From contig JABGQA010000114.1 in NCBI GenBank assembly GCA_018644665.1, forward strand, positions 80,708 to 144,707: a DNA stretch of 64,000 nt, read 5' to 3'. Positions 24,731 through 35,276 of the stretch are shown one piece after another (position 1 is the stretch's first letter; every line of letters starts with the position of its first letter). The position numbers and the translations under genes are program-made. Source of the stretch: Candidatus Poribacteria bacterium (GTDB lineage Bacteria > Poribacteria > WGA-4E > GCA-2687025). The notes beneath the pieces were generated by a model. That model was not told the DNA's origin, searched no databases, and worked only from the letters and a program-made list of their open reading frames with translations.

Positions 24731-27700
24731 CTACTTTCGGACGATCATCCGCCGCATGTCGCGATGGGCGCCCGCGCGCAGTTCGTAGACGTAGGCTCCG
24801 CTCGTGACCGGTTCCCCAACGTCGTTCCGGCCGTCCCAGTACGCGGCCGCCCTCCTGTCTCGATATGGGCCGGGAGCCAATCGCCCGAGGTCGAGACGCC
24901 GGATCACCATGCCCCGCGCGTCGTAGACGGTGACCGTCACGTCGGCCGCCTCCGAGAGGTCGAAGGGTATCCACGTCTCGGGGTTGAATGGATTCGGGAA
25001 GTTCGCGAGGAGCGCCGTCGTGGCGACCTGAGCGGCGACGATAGGGAACGTGAAGCTGAACTGCCGTGGGTCGACGTCCTCCGCGGACACGCTCAGCACC
25101 GCATGCACCTCGTGAGGCGTCGCGTTCGGTGAGATGTCGAGGACCAGGCCGTTGTTGTTTCGCGCCTCCCCGGCGGGCCAAGAGTCGTGCGTGACGAAGC
25201 CGGAGATGACCTCGACATCTGAGTCCAAGATGACAAGGCTGGCGCTTACGCTCCTGCCGGCTCCCAGCCCGACGTTCTTGAGCCGTACGCGGGGGAAGAC
25301 GCGCTCGCCGGGGTTGACCTCGCCGTCACCGTCGGCGCCCGGGGCGGGATCCCACACCCACGCGTTTCGCAGCGCGAAGTCCGGCGGCAGGCTGGTGATC
25401 GACAGCGGCACCGTACGATAGATCGGGTCCGCATCGTCTGCGGTGATCGTCACTGCGACGTCGACATCATGGGGCGCCGCGTCGACTGCCACATTCGTCA
25501 TGAAGGAGAAGGGACGGGGCCACTTCGACCCGGCCCTCCAGTCCGCTACTGGGTCCACAACGCCCGTCACGGTCATGTCTGGATCATCCACCGCGGCGGT
25601 CACCCGGACGTTGGATAGGTTGCGTGTCTTGTCATTCGCCACGTTGATGTGGAGGGCCGCGGCTTCTCCTGCATTCACCTGACCGTCATCGTTGCCTCCC
25701 GGCCCCGAATCATCGAACTCCACGCTGGTCAGACGGAGACCCGATTCGGAGCTGAGCGCCATCGGGATCTCGAACCGCCACGGCCCGCCGTTGTCCGCCG
25801 CAACGACGATCGCGACGGCGCTGTCATGGGGTGTCGCCGCTGCGTCCACCCGGAGTCGCAACGTCTTCACATCCCACACGTTTCCCGGGGCGAGCACGCC
25901 CCAAATCGCGTCGGAGACCTTCACGGTGATGTCGTCGTCGGTCGCTATCAACGTCGCTCTTAGGCCGGTCGCCGGTTCGGACCCAATGTTGCGCAGGCGT
26001 AAGCGAGGCCAGACGGGCTCTCCGGGCAGGATAATCCCGTCGCGACCTTTTGGATCATAGAGCCACATGTTCTGGCCTACGACCTGTACCGGCGGCGACA
26101 CTATCGGGAACGTGTACTGGAAGGCCTCGCTGACACCACCGTCGGCCTCGACGGTGACGGTGAACTCCACGTCGTGCGGCTCGGCCAGACGGTTGATATC
26201 CACGACGAAGCCGTCGTTGTTGCGCGCCTCGCCGGCCGGCCACGTCTCGTGGTAGACCTCGCCCGTGACAACCGTCGCATAGCGGTCGGGTGTCGTCAGA
26301 CGAACCGTGACGTTGCGTCCCTCCTCGATACCGGTATTCCTCAGTCGGATGCGGGGGAATAGGCGTTCCCCGGCCTCCATCCGCCCGTCCTTGTCCCCGC
26401 CGGGTGTGGGATCGAAGACCCACGCGTTGCGCTGCGCGAACGCAACCGGTCGATCGACGATCGGGAACACGAACGTAAACTGCCATGGCCCTCCGCTGTC
26501 CGCGGACACGCTCACGGTTGCGGTCACGTCGTGGGGCACGGCGTCTGGCGCGATGTCGATCGTGTACGCGTTGAGCGTCATGCCGGTCCATGGCTCCCAG
26601 CGGGCGTGGGTTGTCTCGCCGTGTATCACCGTGACGGCCGGGTCGTCGGTCGTCAGGCTAGCGCGGACGTTTCGCGCCGCGCTCGGCCCCCAGTTGGTGA
26701 GACGCACGCGCGGCAGCACACGCTCGCCCGGGTTGGCTTTCATGTCCCGGTTCCCGCCCGGCTCCGGGTCGAAGAGCCATGAGCTGCGGTAGGCAATGTC
26801 GACGCGCGGCGGCCCGATCGGGAAGCCGACGTTGAACTCCCACGCGCCTCCGTGCGCCGCGGTTACACGCGCTACGAGCGCCACGTCGTGGGGCTCCGCG
26901 TCGGGTGCGATGGTGATTACGGAGACGGCGGTCTCTGTAGCGCCCGCGGGCCATGTGGGCCGCCAGTACCCCGAGGTCAGAATGGCAATGTCCGGGTCGT
27001 CTGTCGATAGAGTGACCCGCACGTCGTTGGCATCGTCAATGCCGACGTTCCGCAGGTCGAGCCGCGGGAACACCCTCTGGTCGGGGGCCACCAAGCCGTC
27101 GGCAGGGCCACCCGAGGCGTGATCGAAGAACCAGAAATTCGGCTCGGCGAACTCGACGGTTCGAGGTGTGATCGGCATAGCCACATCGAATCGCCACGCG
27201 CTGCCGGAGCCATCGACCACGTCGACGACCAGTGACGCATCGTGTGGGATGGCGTCGCCGGCGATATCGAGGACAAGACCCTCGTTGTTCCGCGCCGCGG
27301 CCAGCGGCCAGGTCGTGTGCGCGGCCTCTCCGACGACGACCGTGACGTCGGGGTCGGAGGAGGAGAGCGACACGCGCACGTCGCGGCCGTCGCCATCTCC
27401 GTCGTTGCGCAGGCGCACGCGCGGATAGACGCGCTCGCCCGGGGCCGCGGCTCCGTCTCCGTTGCCGCCGGGCGCAGGATCGAACGTCCAGAAGTTGCGT
27501 AGCGAGAAATCGGGCCTGGGCCCGGCGATCGGCATCGAAATGCTGAACTGCCATGGGTCGGCCCCGTCCACCGTGATGGTGATGAACATCGGCGCGTCGT
27601 GCGTCTCGGCCGTGGACGTGATGTCGACCAGGAACGCAGTTTCGCGCTCCTCGCCGGCCGGCCAACTCGTGTGGATCCCCTCCTCCGCTACGGGCGTGGC

Positions 27701-28357
27701 GTCCGCATCGAGGATCGTGAGCGTCACGCGCACGTCCGTAGCGTCTTCGGTTCCGTCGTTGCGGAACCGCACTCCAACGCGTACGCGCTCGCCCGCCTCC
27801 GCTCGTCCGTCGGCATCGCCGTCAGGAAGCGGGTCGTCGATCCATCCGTCGAGCTTGACGAAGGCCAACGGGGGCGCGACGATCGGGAACGTCAGGACGA
27901 ACTTCCACGAGCCGCCGTTGTCGGCGGTGACGGTGACTATCGCGGTGACGTCGTGAGGCTCGGCCCCCGCAGCGATGACGGCGCCGTAGCCATACTCCCG
28001 CGTGGCGCCGACGACCCACCGTGTCTGGGCATATCCGATCCCGCTGATATCGACATCTGGATCCTCGGTGGCCATCGTCATGCGGGCGTTCACCGCGTCG
28101 GCGAACCCCGCGTTCTGCATCGACACGTGCACGCGAACGAATTCGCCGGGATTCGCAACGACCTCGAGGTCCGTTTGTAGGTCGGAGATCCACGCGCGCC
28201 TGGCGACGAACTCAGGGCCTAGGGCCGCGATGCCCGCAACGCCGGCGCCTGCTGGGACCACCGGGCGAATGCTCGTGGCGTGAGCAGAACTCGCGACCAG
28301 AGTGAGCGCCGCCACTGCCCATGTCCACGCCGACCGATGTGCACGCTGACCACGCAT
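24731..28357 (-). CDS. Array protein A8: secreted 9-module Ig-like repeat protein
   Basis: 1208 residues, the longest member. The signal peptide (WAVAALTLVASSAHA) is followed by nine modules; the extra one sits at position 4 (FWFFDHASGGPADGLVAPDQ) and has an eroded loop in which PGE became PDQ. Module 1 also has an altered loop (DLQTDLEVVANPGE). Module 7 is shortened (YDPKGRDGIILPGE), while module 8 keeps GPGGNDDGQVNAGE. The C-terminal domain has NFPNPFNPETWIPFDLSEAA and ends REMRRM-like as RDMRRMIVRK. ATG start with GAGAGGA upstream, 21 bp after A7's stop. Shares its nine-module layout with A6 and A3 only. Confidence 0.88.
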   Translation of the reverse strand: MRGQRAHRSAWTWAVAALTLVASSAHATSIRPVVPAGAGVAGIAALGPEFVARRAWISDLQTDLEVVANPGEFVRVHVSMQNAGFADAVNARMTMATEDPDVDISGIGYAQTRWVVGATREYGYGAVIAAGAEPHDVTAIVTVTADNGGSWKFVLTFPIVAPPLAFVKLDGWIDDPLPDGDADGRAEAGERVRVGVRFRNDGTEDATDVRVTLTILDADATPVAEEGIHTSWPAGEERETAFLVDITSTAETHDAPMFITITVDGADPWQFSISMPIAGPRPDFSLRNFWTFDPAPGGNGDGAAAPGERVYPRVRLRNDGDGDGRDVRVSLSSSDPDVTVVVGEAAHTTWPLAAARNNEGLVLDIAGDAIPHDASLVVDVVDGSGSAWRFDVAMPITPRTVEFAEPNFWFFDHASGGPADGLVAPDQRVFPRLDLRNVGIDDANDVRVTLSTDDPDIAILTSGYWRPTWPAGATETAVSVITIAPDAEPHDVALVARVTAAHGGAWEFNVGFPIGPPRVDIAYRSSWLFDPEPGGNRDMKANPGERVLPRVRLTNWGPSAARNVRASLTTDDPAVTVIHGETTHARWEPWTGMTLNAYTIDIAPDAVPHDVTATVSVSADSGGPWQFTFVFPIVDRPVAFAQRNAWVFDPTPGGDKDGRMEAGERLFPRIRLRNTGIEEGRNVTVRLTTPDRYATVVTGEVYHETWPAGEARNNDGFVVDINRLAEPHDVEFTVTVEADGGVSEAFQYTFPIVSPPVQVVGQNMWLYDPKGRDGIILPGEPVWPRLRLRNIGSEPATGLRATLIATDDDITVKVSDAIWGVLAPGNVWDVKTLRLRVDAAATPHDSAVAIVVAADNGGPWRFEIPMALSSESGLRLTSVEFDDSGPGGNDDGQVNAGEAAALHINVANDKTRNLSNVRVTAAVDDPDMTVTGVVDPVADWRAGSKWPRPFSFMTNVAVDAAPHDVDVAVTITADDADPIYRTVPLSITSLPPDFALRNAWVWDPAPGADGDGEVNPGERVFPRVRLKNVGLGAGRSVSASLVILDSDVEVISGFVTHDSWPAGEARNNNGLVLDISPNATPHEVHAVLSVSAEDVDPRQFSFTFPIVAAQVATTALLANFPNPFNPETWIPFDLSEAADVTVTVYDARGMVIRRLDLGRLAPGPYRDRRAAAYWDGRNDVGEPVTSGAYVYELRAGAHRDMRRMIVRK

Positions 28358-28378
28358 GTTCCGTCCTCTCTCGTGTCG

Positions 28379-31300
28379 CTACTTTCGGACGATCATTCGC
28401 CGCATCTCGCGATGGGCGCCCGCACGCAGTTCGTAGATGTACGCCCCACTCGACACGCGCTCCCCGATGTCGTTGCGACCGTCCCAGTACGCTGCATCGT
28501 CTCGGCCACGGTATGCGCCGGGATTCAGTCGTCCGAGATCGATGAGCCTCACGACCGAGCCCCGCGCGTCATACACGGTGACGGTGACATCGGCTGGCTC
28601 TGAAAGGTCGAAGGGGATCCATGTTTCGGGGTTGAATGGGTTCGGGTAGTTGGCGAGGAGCGCCGTGGCGACCGCCTCCGGCGCCACGATGGCGATGGTC
28701 ACCGGGAACTGCCACGGACGGACGCCATCCGCCGTCACGCTGAGAACGGCCTGCACGTCGTGCGGCGTCGCCTCTGGGTCGATGTCGATGACGAACCCGT
28801 TGTTGTTGCGCGCTTCGCCTCCGGGCCACACCTCGTGGGTCACGATGCCGTTCACCACCGTGATGTCGTCGTCGGCGAGGGATAGCACCGCGTGCACGTT
28901 GGTGGCAGCGCCATCGCCGACGTTCCTGATTCGGACGCGCGGGAAGACGCGTTCACCGGGGTTGGCTTGCCCGTCGCGATTCGCGCCCGGCTGCAGATCC
29001 CAGATCCACGCATTACGCCGCTCGAACTCCGGGGGCGGTGTGACGATGCTGAACGAGAACGTCTTGCGCACCGGGTCTCCGTGGTCGGCGGTCATGGTCA
29101 GGTGCATCAGCGCGTTGTGAGCGGTCGCATCTTCCGCGATATGAAGCGCGTAATCCGACAAGGTGCGGGGCGAGGAGGCGACCCATCTCGCGAATGTGTC
29201 CACGCCGCTCACGACAGTGATGTCCGGATCGTCGGAGGTCAGCGTTGTCACGACGTTGATCGAGTCAGCGCGGCTCTTGTTCTGGATTTTCACGACTGGC
29301 ACGACGGTCTCTCCCGGGCCCATGACGCCATCTGCGTTGCCGCCGGGCGAGGGGTCCGTCATCAACCTCCAGCGGACCAAGAACGCAATCGGGCGTGTCA
29401 CGGCGACGTTGAACTCGAACTGCCACAGACCGCCCTCGACCGTGGTGACGCTGGCAACCAACGTCACTACGCGCGGAAGCGCATCCCGGGACCCGTGGAC
29501 CAGCAGTTCGGTGGTCTGACGCGTCTCGCCCGGGAGCCACGTCGCGTACACCTGCTGCGCGGTGAGGACCGTCAGCTCCGGGCGGGTGCTTGCCAGAGTG
29601 ACGCGGACATTCTGCAGTGGCTCGGTCCCGATATGCCGCAGGAGGATGCGCGGCCGGCCGCTGAGACGCGCCTCTACGCTGCTGAGCTGGGCGCCCTGGA
29701 ACGCAAAGCCGACCGCGGGGGCAACGACGGGTATGCTGTAGGTCAGAACCCAGGGGCCGCCGTTGTCGGCGCGGACGGTTGCCCGAACCGTGACATCGTG
29801 CCCCTCGGCGTCCGGCGCTATGCTCATGATGAAGCCGTCGTTGTTACGCGCCTCGCCGGCAGGCCACGTTCCATGTGTGACTTCCCCGGCCACGATCGTG
29901 ACCTCTGGATCGTCCGTCGCCAGCGTGACGCGGACGTTCCGGGCCTCCTCGGCGCCGACGTTCCGTAGACGGATGCGGGGGAGTACCCGTTCGCCCGCTT
30001 CGGCCTGGCCGTCCCTGTCCCCTCCGGGCGCGGGGTCGAATACCCATGCGCTACGCTTGAGGAACTTCACCGGCCGATACGCGATTGGGAAGACGAAGGG
30101 GAAGTCCCATGGTCCTCCGTCGTCCGCGGTCACACGCACGGTTGCGGTCACGTCGTGTGGGGAGGCGTCGGATTCGATGCTGACCGTGAAGCCGTTGTGC
30201 GTAATGGCCGCGCCTGGTTCCCAACGCGCCCGGCTCATCTGTCCGCGTGTCACGGTGACGGCCGGATCGTCGATCTCCAACGCTACGAGGACGTTACGCG
30301 CCGCGCTGGGGCCGTTGTTCACCAAGCGAATGACCGGCAGGGCACGTTCGCCCGGGTTGGCGGTTCCGTCGCGATTCCCGTGCGGCTCAGGGTCGAACAG
30401 CCACATGCGACGCGCCACGATCTCGATGCGCGCCTCGCCGATGGCGAACGGGATCGTGAACTCCCACGACCCGCCGCCCGCCGCAGTGACCGTCGCGACG
30501 AGCGTCGTGTCACGGGCCGTCGCGCCCGGCGCTATGTCGATCACGAAGCCGCTGTTGTTCCGCGCGGAGCCGGCGGTCCAGGTGGCGTGTGTCACCTGTC
30601 CTTGTGCGATGACGATGTCAGGGTCGGCAGTGGACAGCCTGACTTCGACATCCTGCGCGTCCCCTGGCCCGACGTTCCGCAACCGCACACGGGGGAGCAC
30701 CCGCTCGCCGGGCGTGGCGAGGCCGTCCCGGTTGCCTCCGGGCGCGGGATCGAACAGCCAAGAGTTGCGGAACGCGAAGTCCGGCTCCCGCCCGACGATG
30801 GGCAAAAGCACGCTGTATTGCCACGGGTCGACGCCGTCAACCACGACGGAGATGAACAGGGAAACCGTGTGCGAGGCCGCTGCCGGCGCGATGTCCACAA
30901 CGAACACCGTGTCGCGCTCTTCGCCAGCGGGCCAGGTCGTGTGGATCGCCTCCGCTACGACGGGTGAGACATCTGGGTCGAGGGTTCGCAGCGCAACGCG
31001 CACGTCGGACGCGTCCGTTGCCCCATCGTTGCGAAGTCGGACGCCGACGCGTACGCGTTCGCCGGGTTCCGCCACGTCGTCGCCATCGCCGTCAGGGATG
31101 GGGTCCTCGATCCGGTCGTCGGCCTTGGTGAAGTACAGCGGCGCCTGGGCAATGGGGAAGGTCAGGATGAAGCGCCACGGGCCTCCGTTGTCGGCCGTGA
31201 CGGCGACGATTGCCGTCACGTCGTGGAGGGCCGCCGTGGCCGCGATCGTGACGTACCACGCGCGCTCCTTCGCGATGCCCGCCTGCCACACGGTGGTCTG

Positions 31301-31627
31301 GAAGGCATGCTCGGTGATGTCGATATCCGGGTCGTCCGTCGCGAGGGTGATACGCGTGTTCATCGCGTCGACAGCGCCCACGTTCCGGAGCGAGATGCGC
31401 ACGTACACGCTCTCTCCTGGGCTCGTGACGCCGTCGCCATGCGCTTGTGCGTCGGTGATCCACGCGCTCCTCGCTACGAACTCAGGCGCTACGGCTGCGG
31501 CGCCCGCGACGCCACCGCCGCCATCGTCGAGCGCGTGGATGCTCGCGGCGTGAGCGGAGCCGACGACTGCCATGAACGCCACCAGCACCCAGGTCCATGC
31601 CGACGCATGCATACGCTCAGCAAACAC
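28379..31627 (-). CDS. Array protein A7: secreted 8-module Ig-like repeat protein
   Basis: 1082 residues. The signal peptide is WVLVAFMAVVGSAHA. Modules 1-5 are regular (for example FDPAPGGNRDGLATPGE in module 3 and FDPAPGGDRDGQAEAGE in module 5). Module 6 (FAFQGAQLSSVEARLSGRP) is degenerate and has no acidic loop; its body (ILLRHIGTEPLQNVRVTLAS) matches the corresponding module of A1 and A4 more than its nearer neighbours. Module 7 has MTDPSPGGNADGVMGPGE. The last domain carries NYPNPFNPETWIPFDLSEPA and ends REMRRMIVRK. GTG start at 31627 with GGGAGG 7 nt upstream; 21 bp spacer. No Cys in the mature chain. Confidence 0.88.
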   Translation of the reverse strand: MFAERMHASAWTWVLVAFMAVVGSAHAASIHALDDGGGGVAGAAAVAPEFVARSAWITDAQAHGDGVTSPGESVYVRISLRNVGAVDAMNTRITLATDDPDIDITEHAFQTTVWQAGIAKERAWYVTIAATAALHDVTAIVAVTADNGGPWRFILTFPIAQAPLYFTKADDRIEDPIPDGDGDDVAEPGERVRVGVRLRNDGATDASDVRVALRTLDPDVSPVVAEAIHTTWPAGEERDTVFVVDIAPAAASHTVSLFISVVVDGVDPWQYSVLLPIVGREPDFAFRNSWLFDPAPGGNRDGLATPGERVLPRVRLRNVGPGDAQDVEVRLSTADPDIVIAQGQVTHATWTAGSARNNSGFVIDIAPGATARDTTLVATVTAAGGGSWEFTIPFAIGEARIEIVARRMWLFDPEPHGNRDGTANPGERALPVIRLVNNGPSAARNVLVALEIDDPAVTVTRGQMSRARWEPGAAITHNGFTVSIESDASPHDVTATVRVTADDGGPWDFPFVFPIAYRPVKFLKRSAWVFDPAPGGDRDGQAEAGERVLPRIRLRNVGAEEARNVRVTLATDDPEVTIVAGEVTHGTWPAGEARNNDGFIMSIAPDAEGHDVTVRATVRADNGGPWVLTYSIPVVAPAVGFAFQGAQLSSVEARLSGRPRILLRHIGTEPLQNVRVTLASTRPELTVLTAQQVYATWLPGETRQTTELLVHGSRDALPRVVTLVASVTTVEGGLWQFEFNVAVTRPIAFLVRWRLMTDPSPGGNADGVMGPGETVVPVVKIQNKSRADSINVVTTLTSDDPDITVVSGVDTFARWVASSPRTLSDYALHIAEDATAHNALMHLTMTADHGDPVRKTFSFSIVTPPPEFERRNAWIWDLQPGANRDGQANPGERVFPRVRIRNVGDGAATNVHAVLSLADDDITVVNGIVTHEVWPGGEARNNNGFVIDIDPEATPHDVQAVLSVTADGVRPWQFPVTIAIVAPEAVATALLANYPNPFNPETWIPFDLSEPADVTVTVYDARGSVVRLIDLGRLNPGAYRGRDDAAYWDGRNDIGERVSSGAYIYELRAGAHREMRRMIVRK

Positions 31628-31648
31628 GTTCCAGCCTCCCTCGCGCCG

Positions 31649-34600
31649 TTACTTTCGGACGATCATTCGCCGCATCTCGCGATGTCCGCCCGCACGCAAT
31701 GCGTACAGGTAGACGCCACTCGACGCGGCTTCTCCGACTTCGTTCCGGCCGTCCCAATACGCCGCCGTCGCTCTGCGTCGGTAGGAGCCCGGCTGCTGCC
31801 ATCCGAGATCGAGCCGGCGTATCGGCCGCCCCGCGATGTCGTAGATGCGCACGGTGACATCGGCGGCCTGCGACAGGTCGAAGGGGATCCACGTCTCGGG
31901 GTTGAAAGGGTTGGGGAAGTTGGCGAAGAGCGCCGTTTCCGCGATCACCGGCACGATGATCGGCATGCTCAGGTCGAACTGCCACGGCCCGCCGTTGTCC
32001 GCCGTGACGCTCACCGTCGCGTTCACGTCGTGAGCGGTCGCGGTCGGAGAGATGTCCAAGACGAAGCTGTGGTTCCGCGCTTCGCCGACCGGCCACGTGT
32101 CGTGCGTCACAGCGCCGCTGACGATGGTTACGTCGTCGTCGTTGATGACGATGCTGACCTGCGCGTTCTGCGCCACGCCGCCCGCGTTCCTGAGACGCAC
32201 GCGCCACTGTAGACGCTCGCCCGGGTTCGCCTCGCGATCCAGGTTGCCTCCCGGCGCTGGGTCCCAGATCCAGTCGCTACGCTGTTGGATGTCCGGTGGA
32301 GGCTCGACGATGGGGACGACGTATGTGAAGCTCCAAGGGCCGGCTCCGTCGGCGGTCACGGTCAGCGCCAGAGACACGTCGTGCGCGGTCGCGTCCGGAG
32401 CGATGTCGAGGACGAATCCGTCGTTGTTGCGCGCCTCGCCGGGCACCCACGTCTCGTGCGTGACCCCGGCCGTCTGAACCGTTACATCGGGATCTGTCAC
32501 GGTGAGCGTTGCCCGGACATTTTCGACCGGTTGTTCGCCGCTGTATCGGAGCCGGAGACGGGGAAGCACGCGTTCTCCCGGCGACATCGCCCCATCGCTG
32601 TTGCCGCCTGGGGCGGGATCGAACACCCAGTGGTTCCGCCGCTCGAAGTTTGGGGGATCAGCGCGGACGCGCAGGACTCCGGAGTACTCCACGGGTTCCG
32701 AGTGGTCGGTGGAAGCGGTGAACACGAGGGTGACGTTGCGACTCGATCCGCCGTCGGCGATGGCCAGACTCCACCCGCCGAGGTATCTGCACCGAGTCCG
32801 CTCCCAGAGGTCGACGCTCACATCAGCGACAACGACAGTGATATCTGGATCCTCGGCACTGAGCCTGAGGCGCAGGTTGCGCAGGGGGGCGCCGGTGGCG
32901 TTGCAGGCCCAAAGAATGAACTGCACCGTCTCGCCGGGTTGCATACGGCCATCGCGATTCCCGCCGGGCGGGGGGTCGACGGCCTCGATCCGCACACGCC
33001 CCAGTGCTACGACCTCGATCATGGGTAGGACAAAGTCGAACTGCCATGGGCCCCAGCCGTCCGCGGTGACCACAAGGGTGATAGCGATGTCGTGATGTAC
33101 GGCTTCTGGGTCGACGAACACGCGAAACGGGGCGGTCTCGCGCGTTGTGCCGGCGGCCCATGCATCGTACTGCCTGAGTCCAAGTTTCACCGTGACATCT
33201 GGATCCGTGACGACAAGGGCCGCCCTGACGTTTTCTGCGGATCCGGCCCCAATGTGTCGTAGAGACGGTCGCAGGTCTTGGCCCGCGCCTGCTCGGACGG
33301 GCGGCTGATCGAAGTCGACCATGACGAACTCGACCGCGGGAGCCTCGATGGCAAGGGCGATGCGCGAGCGGAACAGCCCGCGGCCCTCCACTGTGACCAC
33401 CACCCATGCCGCTACCTCGTGCGCAGCTGCGGCGCGGTCGATGTCCAGCGCGAGACCTACGCTGTTCAGAGCGACCCCCGGCTCCCACGTCGCGTACGTG
33501 ACCTGATCGTGGATCACGGTGACATCCGGGTCGTTCAATTCGATAGCGACGGTGACGTCCTCCGCGGCGACGGTCCCAACGTGGCGTAGCCGTATCCTCG
33601 GCAGCACGCGCTCACCCGCTTCCGCCTGACCGTCATGGTCGCCCCCAGGCTCGGGGTCGAATATCCATGAGTTCCGTAGCACGAATTCCACCGGCCGGTA
33701 CGCGATGGCGAACGTGTAGCTGAACTCCCACGCCCTGCCGTGTGCAGCCGTCACGGCCACCTGGACGGTCACGTCGTGCGGCATCGCGTCGCGGTCGATG
33801 TCCAGAGCCAGGCCGACGTTGTTGCGTGCGGCCCCCGGGGCCCATTTGGCGTGGTCCACGGTCCCGGCGACGACGGTCACATCCGGGTCATCAGTAGATA
33901 GCGCGACGTGGATATCGTGGGCGATATCGAGGCCGGGGTTCTGCAAACGGACTCTCGGGAACACGCGTTCGCCGGGGTTCGCGGCGCCGTTGCGGTCGCC
34001 GCCGGGTTCGGGGTCGAAGAGCCAGAAGTTGCGCTCCACGAACTCGATTGCTGGAGCCGCGATCGGCATGGTGACGTCGAAGCGCCACGCGCTGCCGTCG
34101 GCGTCCACGACATCGACGACCAGAGCGGCGGCGTGGGGCTGCGCGTCCGGCGCTATATCGAGGACCAGCGCCTCGTTGTTCCGCGCGGCGCCGGCAGGCC
34201 ACGTCGCGTGCGTCGCCTCGCCACTAACGACCGTGACGTCGGCATCCAGCGTGGAGAGCGACACACGCACGTCGCGACCGTCTCCGTCGCCACTATTGAC
34301 GAGGCGTACGCGCGGGAAGACCCGTTCGCCGGAGACGGCGCGTCCATCGCCGTTGCCATCGGGCGCCGGGTCGAACGTCCAGAAGTTGCGCAGTGAGAAG
34401 TCGGGTTCTGGCCCGACCACCGGCATGACGATGCTGAATTGCCACGGGCCCGCGCCATCCGCTTGGGCGGTGACGAACACCGGGACGTCGCGCGTCTGCG
34501 CTGCGTCGGCGATGTCCAGCACGAACTCCGTGTCCCGCTCTTCGCCCCTCGGCCAGTCCGTGTGGAGCGCCTCCGCCACAAGCGGCGTGACGTCGGGATC

Positions 34601-35254
34601 GAGCGTGCTGAGGGACAGCGTGACGCCGGTGGCGTCGGTCGGGCCGTCGTTCCGCAGACGTATGCCGATGCGCACCCGCTCGCCGGCGTTCGCCACACCG
34701 TCCGCGTTTCCGTCCGGCGCGGGGTCATCGACCCAGGCGTCGAGCTTCGTGAACTCCACTTCGGGCGCGTCGATCGCGAAGATGACCAAGAAGTGCCAAG
34801 GCCCGCCGTTCGTTGCCGTTACGGTCACGATCGCAGTGACGTCATGCGACGACGCGTCGGGCCCGATCTGGGCAACCATCCCTGGGATGTGCGTTTCGCC
34901 CGCGGGCCAATGCGCGATCGGCGACCAGGGAACGTCCACGATGTTTACGGACGCGTCCTCCGTACTCATTGTGACGCGAACATCGGTGGCTTCGGCGAAT
35001 CCCGCGTTCCGCAGTCGTAGGCGCACGGTCACGGTCTCGCCGGGATTGGCCACGCCGTTGCCGTTGCCATTGCCGAGTGGGTCGGTCAGCCACGCGTCCT
35101 TGGCTACGAACTCCGGGCCCAGGGCGGCGATTCCCGCCACAGTATCTACGGAACTGTCCAGAGCATGGATGGGAAGCGCGTAGGCCGCCCCGCCCATGGC
35201 CGCCAGCCACACGCACGCGCACATCGCCTGCCACCGGGAACATCGACGACGCAT
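31649..35254 (-). CDS. Array protein A6: secreted 9-module Ig-like repeat protein
   Basis: 1201 residues. A signal peptide with an Arg-rich N-region (MRRRCSRWQAMCACVWLAAM, cleavage near AYA) is followed by nine modules. The extra module at position 4 is intact (FDPEPGGDRNGAANPGE), unlike its A8 counterpart. Module 6 (VDFDQPPVRAGAGQD) is degenerate. Module 7 has two Cys (ILWACNATG and RTRCRYLGG), the only pair I see in a mature array protein, which could form a disulfide. Module 1 has an elongated NGNGNGVANPGE loop. The C-terminal domain differs in detail (LFANFPNPFNPETWIPFDLS, IYDIAGRPIRRLDL) and ends MRRMIVRK. ATG start with AGGAGG 7 nt upstream, 22 bp from A5. Confidence 0.88.
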   Translation of the reverse strand: MRRRCSRWQAMCACVWLAAMGGAAYALPIHALDSSVDTVAGIAALGPEFVAKDAWLTDPLGNGNGNGVANPGETVTVRLRLRNAGFAEATDVRVTMSTEDASVNIVDVPWSPIAHWPAGETHIPGMVAQIGPDASSHDVTAIVTVTATNGGPWHFLVIFAIDAPEVEFTKLDAWVDDPAPDGNADGVANAGERVRIGIRLRNDGPTDATGVTLSLSTLDPDVTPLVAEALHTDWPRGEERDTEFVLDIADAAQTRDVPVFVTAQADGAGPWQFSIVMPVVGPEPDFSLRNFWTFDPAPDGNGDGRAVSGERVFPRVRLVNSGDGDGRDVRVSLSTLDADVTVVSGEATHATWPAGAARNNEALVLDIAPDAQPHAAALVVDVVDADGSAWRFDVTMPIAAPAIEFVERNFWLFDPEPGGDRNGAANPGERVFPRVRLQNPGLDIAHDIHVALSTDDPDVTVVAGTVDHAKWAPGAARNNVGLALDIDRDAMPHDVTVQVAVTAAHGRAWEFSYTFAIAYRPVEFVLRNSWIFDPEPGGDHDGQAEAGERVLPRIRLRHVGTVAAEDVTVAIELNDPDVTVIHDQVTYATWEPGVALNSVGLALDIDRAAAAHEVAAWVVVTVEGRGLFRSRIALAIEAPAVEFVMVDFDQPPVRAGAGQDLRPSLRHIGAGSAENVRAALVVTDPDVTVKLGLRQYDAWAAGTTRETAPFRVFVDPEAVHHDIAITLVVTADGWGPWQFDFVLPMIEVVALGRVRIEAVDPPPGGNRDGRMQPGETVQFILWACNATGAPLRNLRLRLSAEDPDITVVVADVSVDLWERTRCRYLGGWSLAIADGGSSRNVTLVFTASTDHSEPVEYSGVLRVRADPPNFERRNHWVFDPAPGGNSDGAMSPGERVLPRLRLRYSGEQPVENVRATLTVTDPDVTVQTAGVTHETWVPGEARNNDGFVLDIAPDATAHDVSLALTVTADGAGPWSFTYVVPIVEPPPDIQQRSDWIWDPAPGGNLDREANPGERLQWRVRLRNAGGVAQNAQVSIVINDDDVTIVSGAVTHDTWPVGEARNHSFVLDISPTATAHDVNATVSVTADNGGPWQFDLSMPIIVPVIAETALFANFPNPFNPETWIPFDLSQAADVTVRIYDIAGRPIRRLDLGWQQPGSYRRRATAAYWDGRNEVGEAASSGVYLYALRAGGHREMRRMIVRK

Positions 35255-35276
35255 GACTCAGCCTCCTGAGCGCGTG

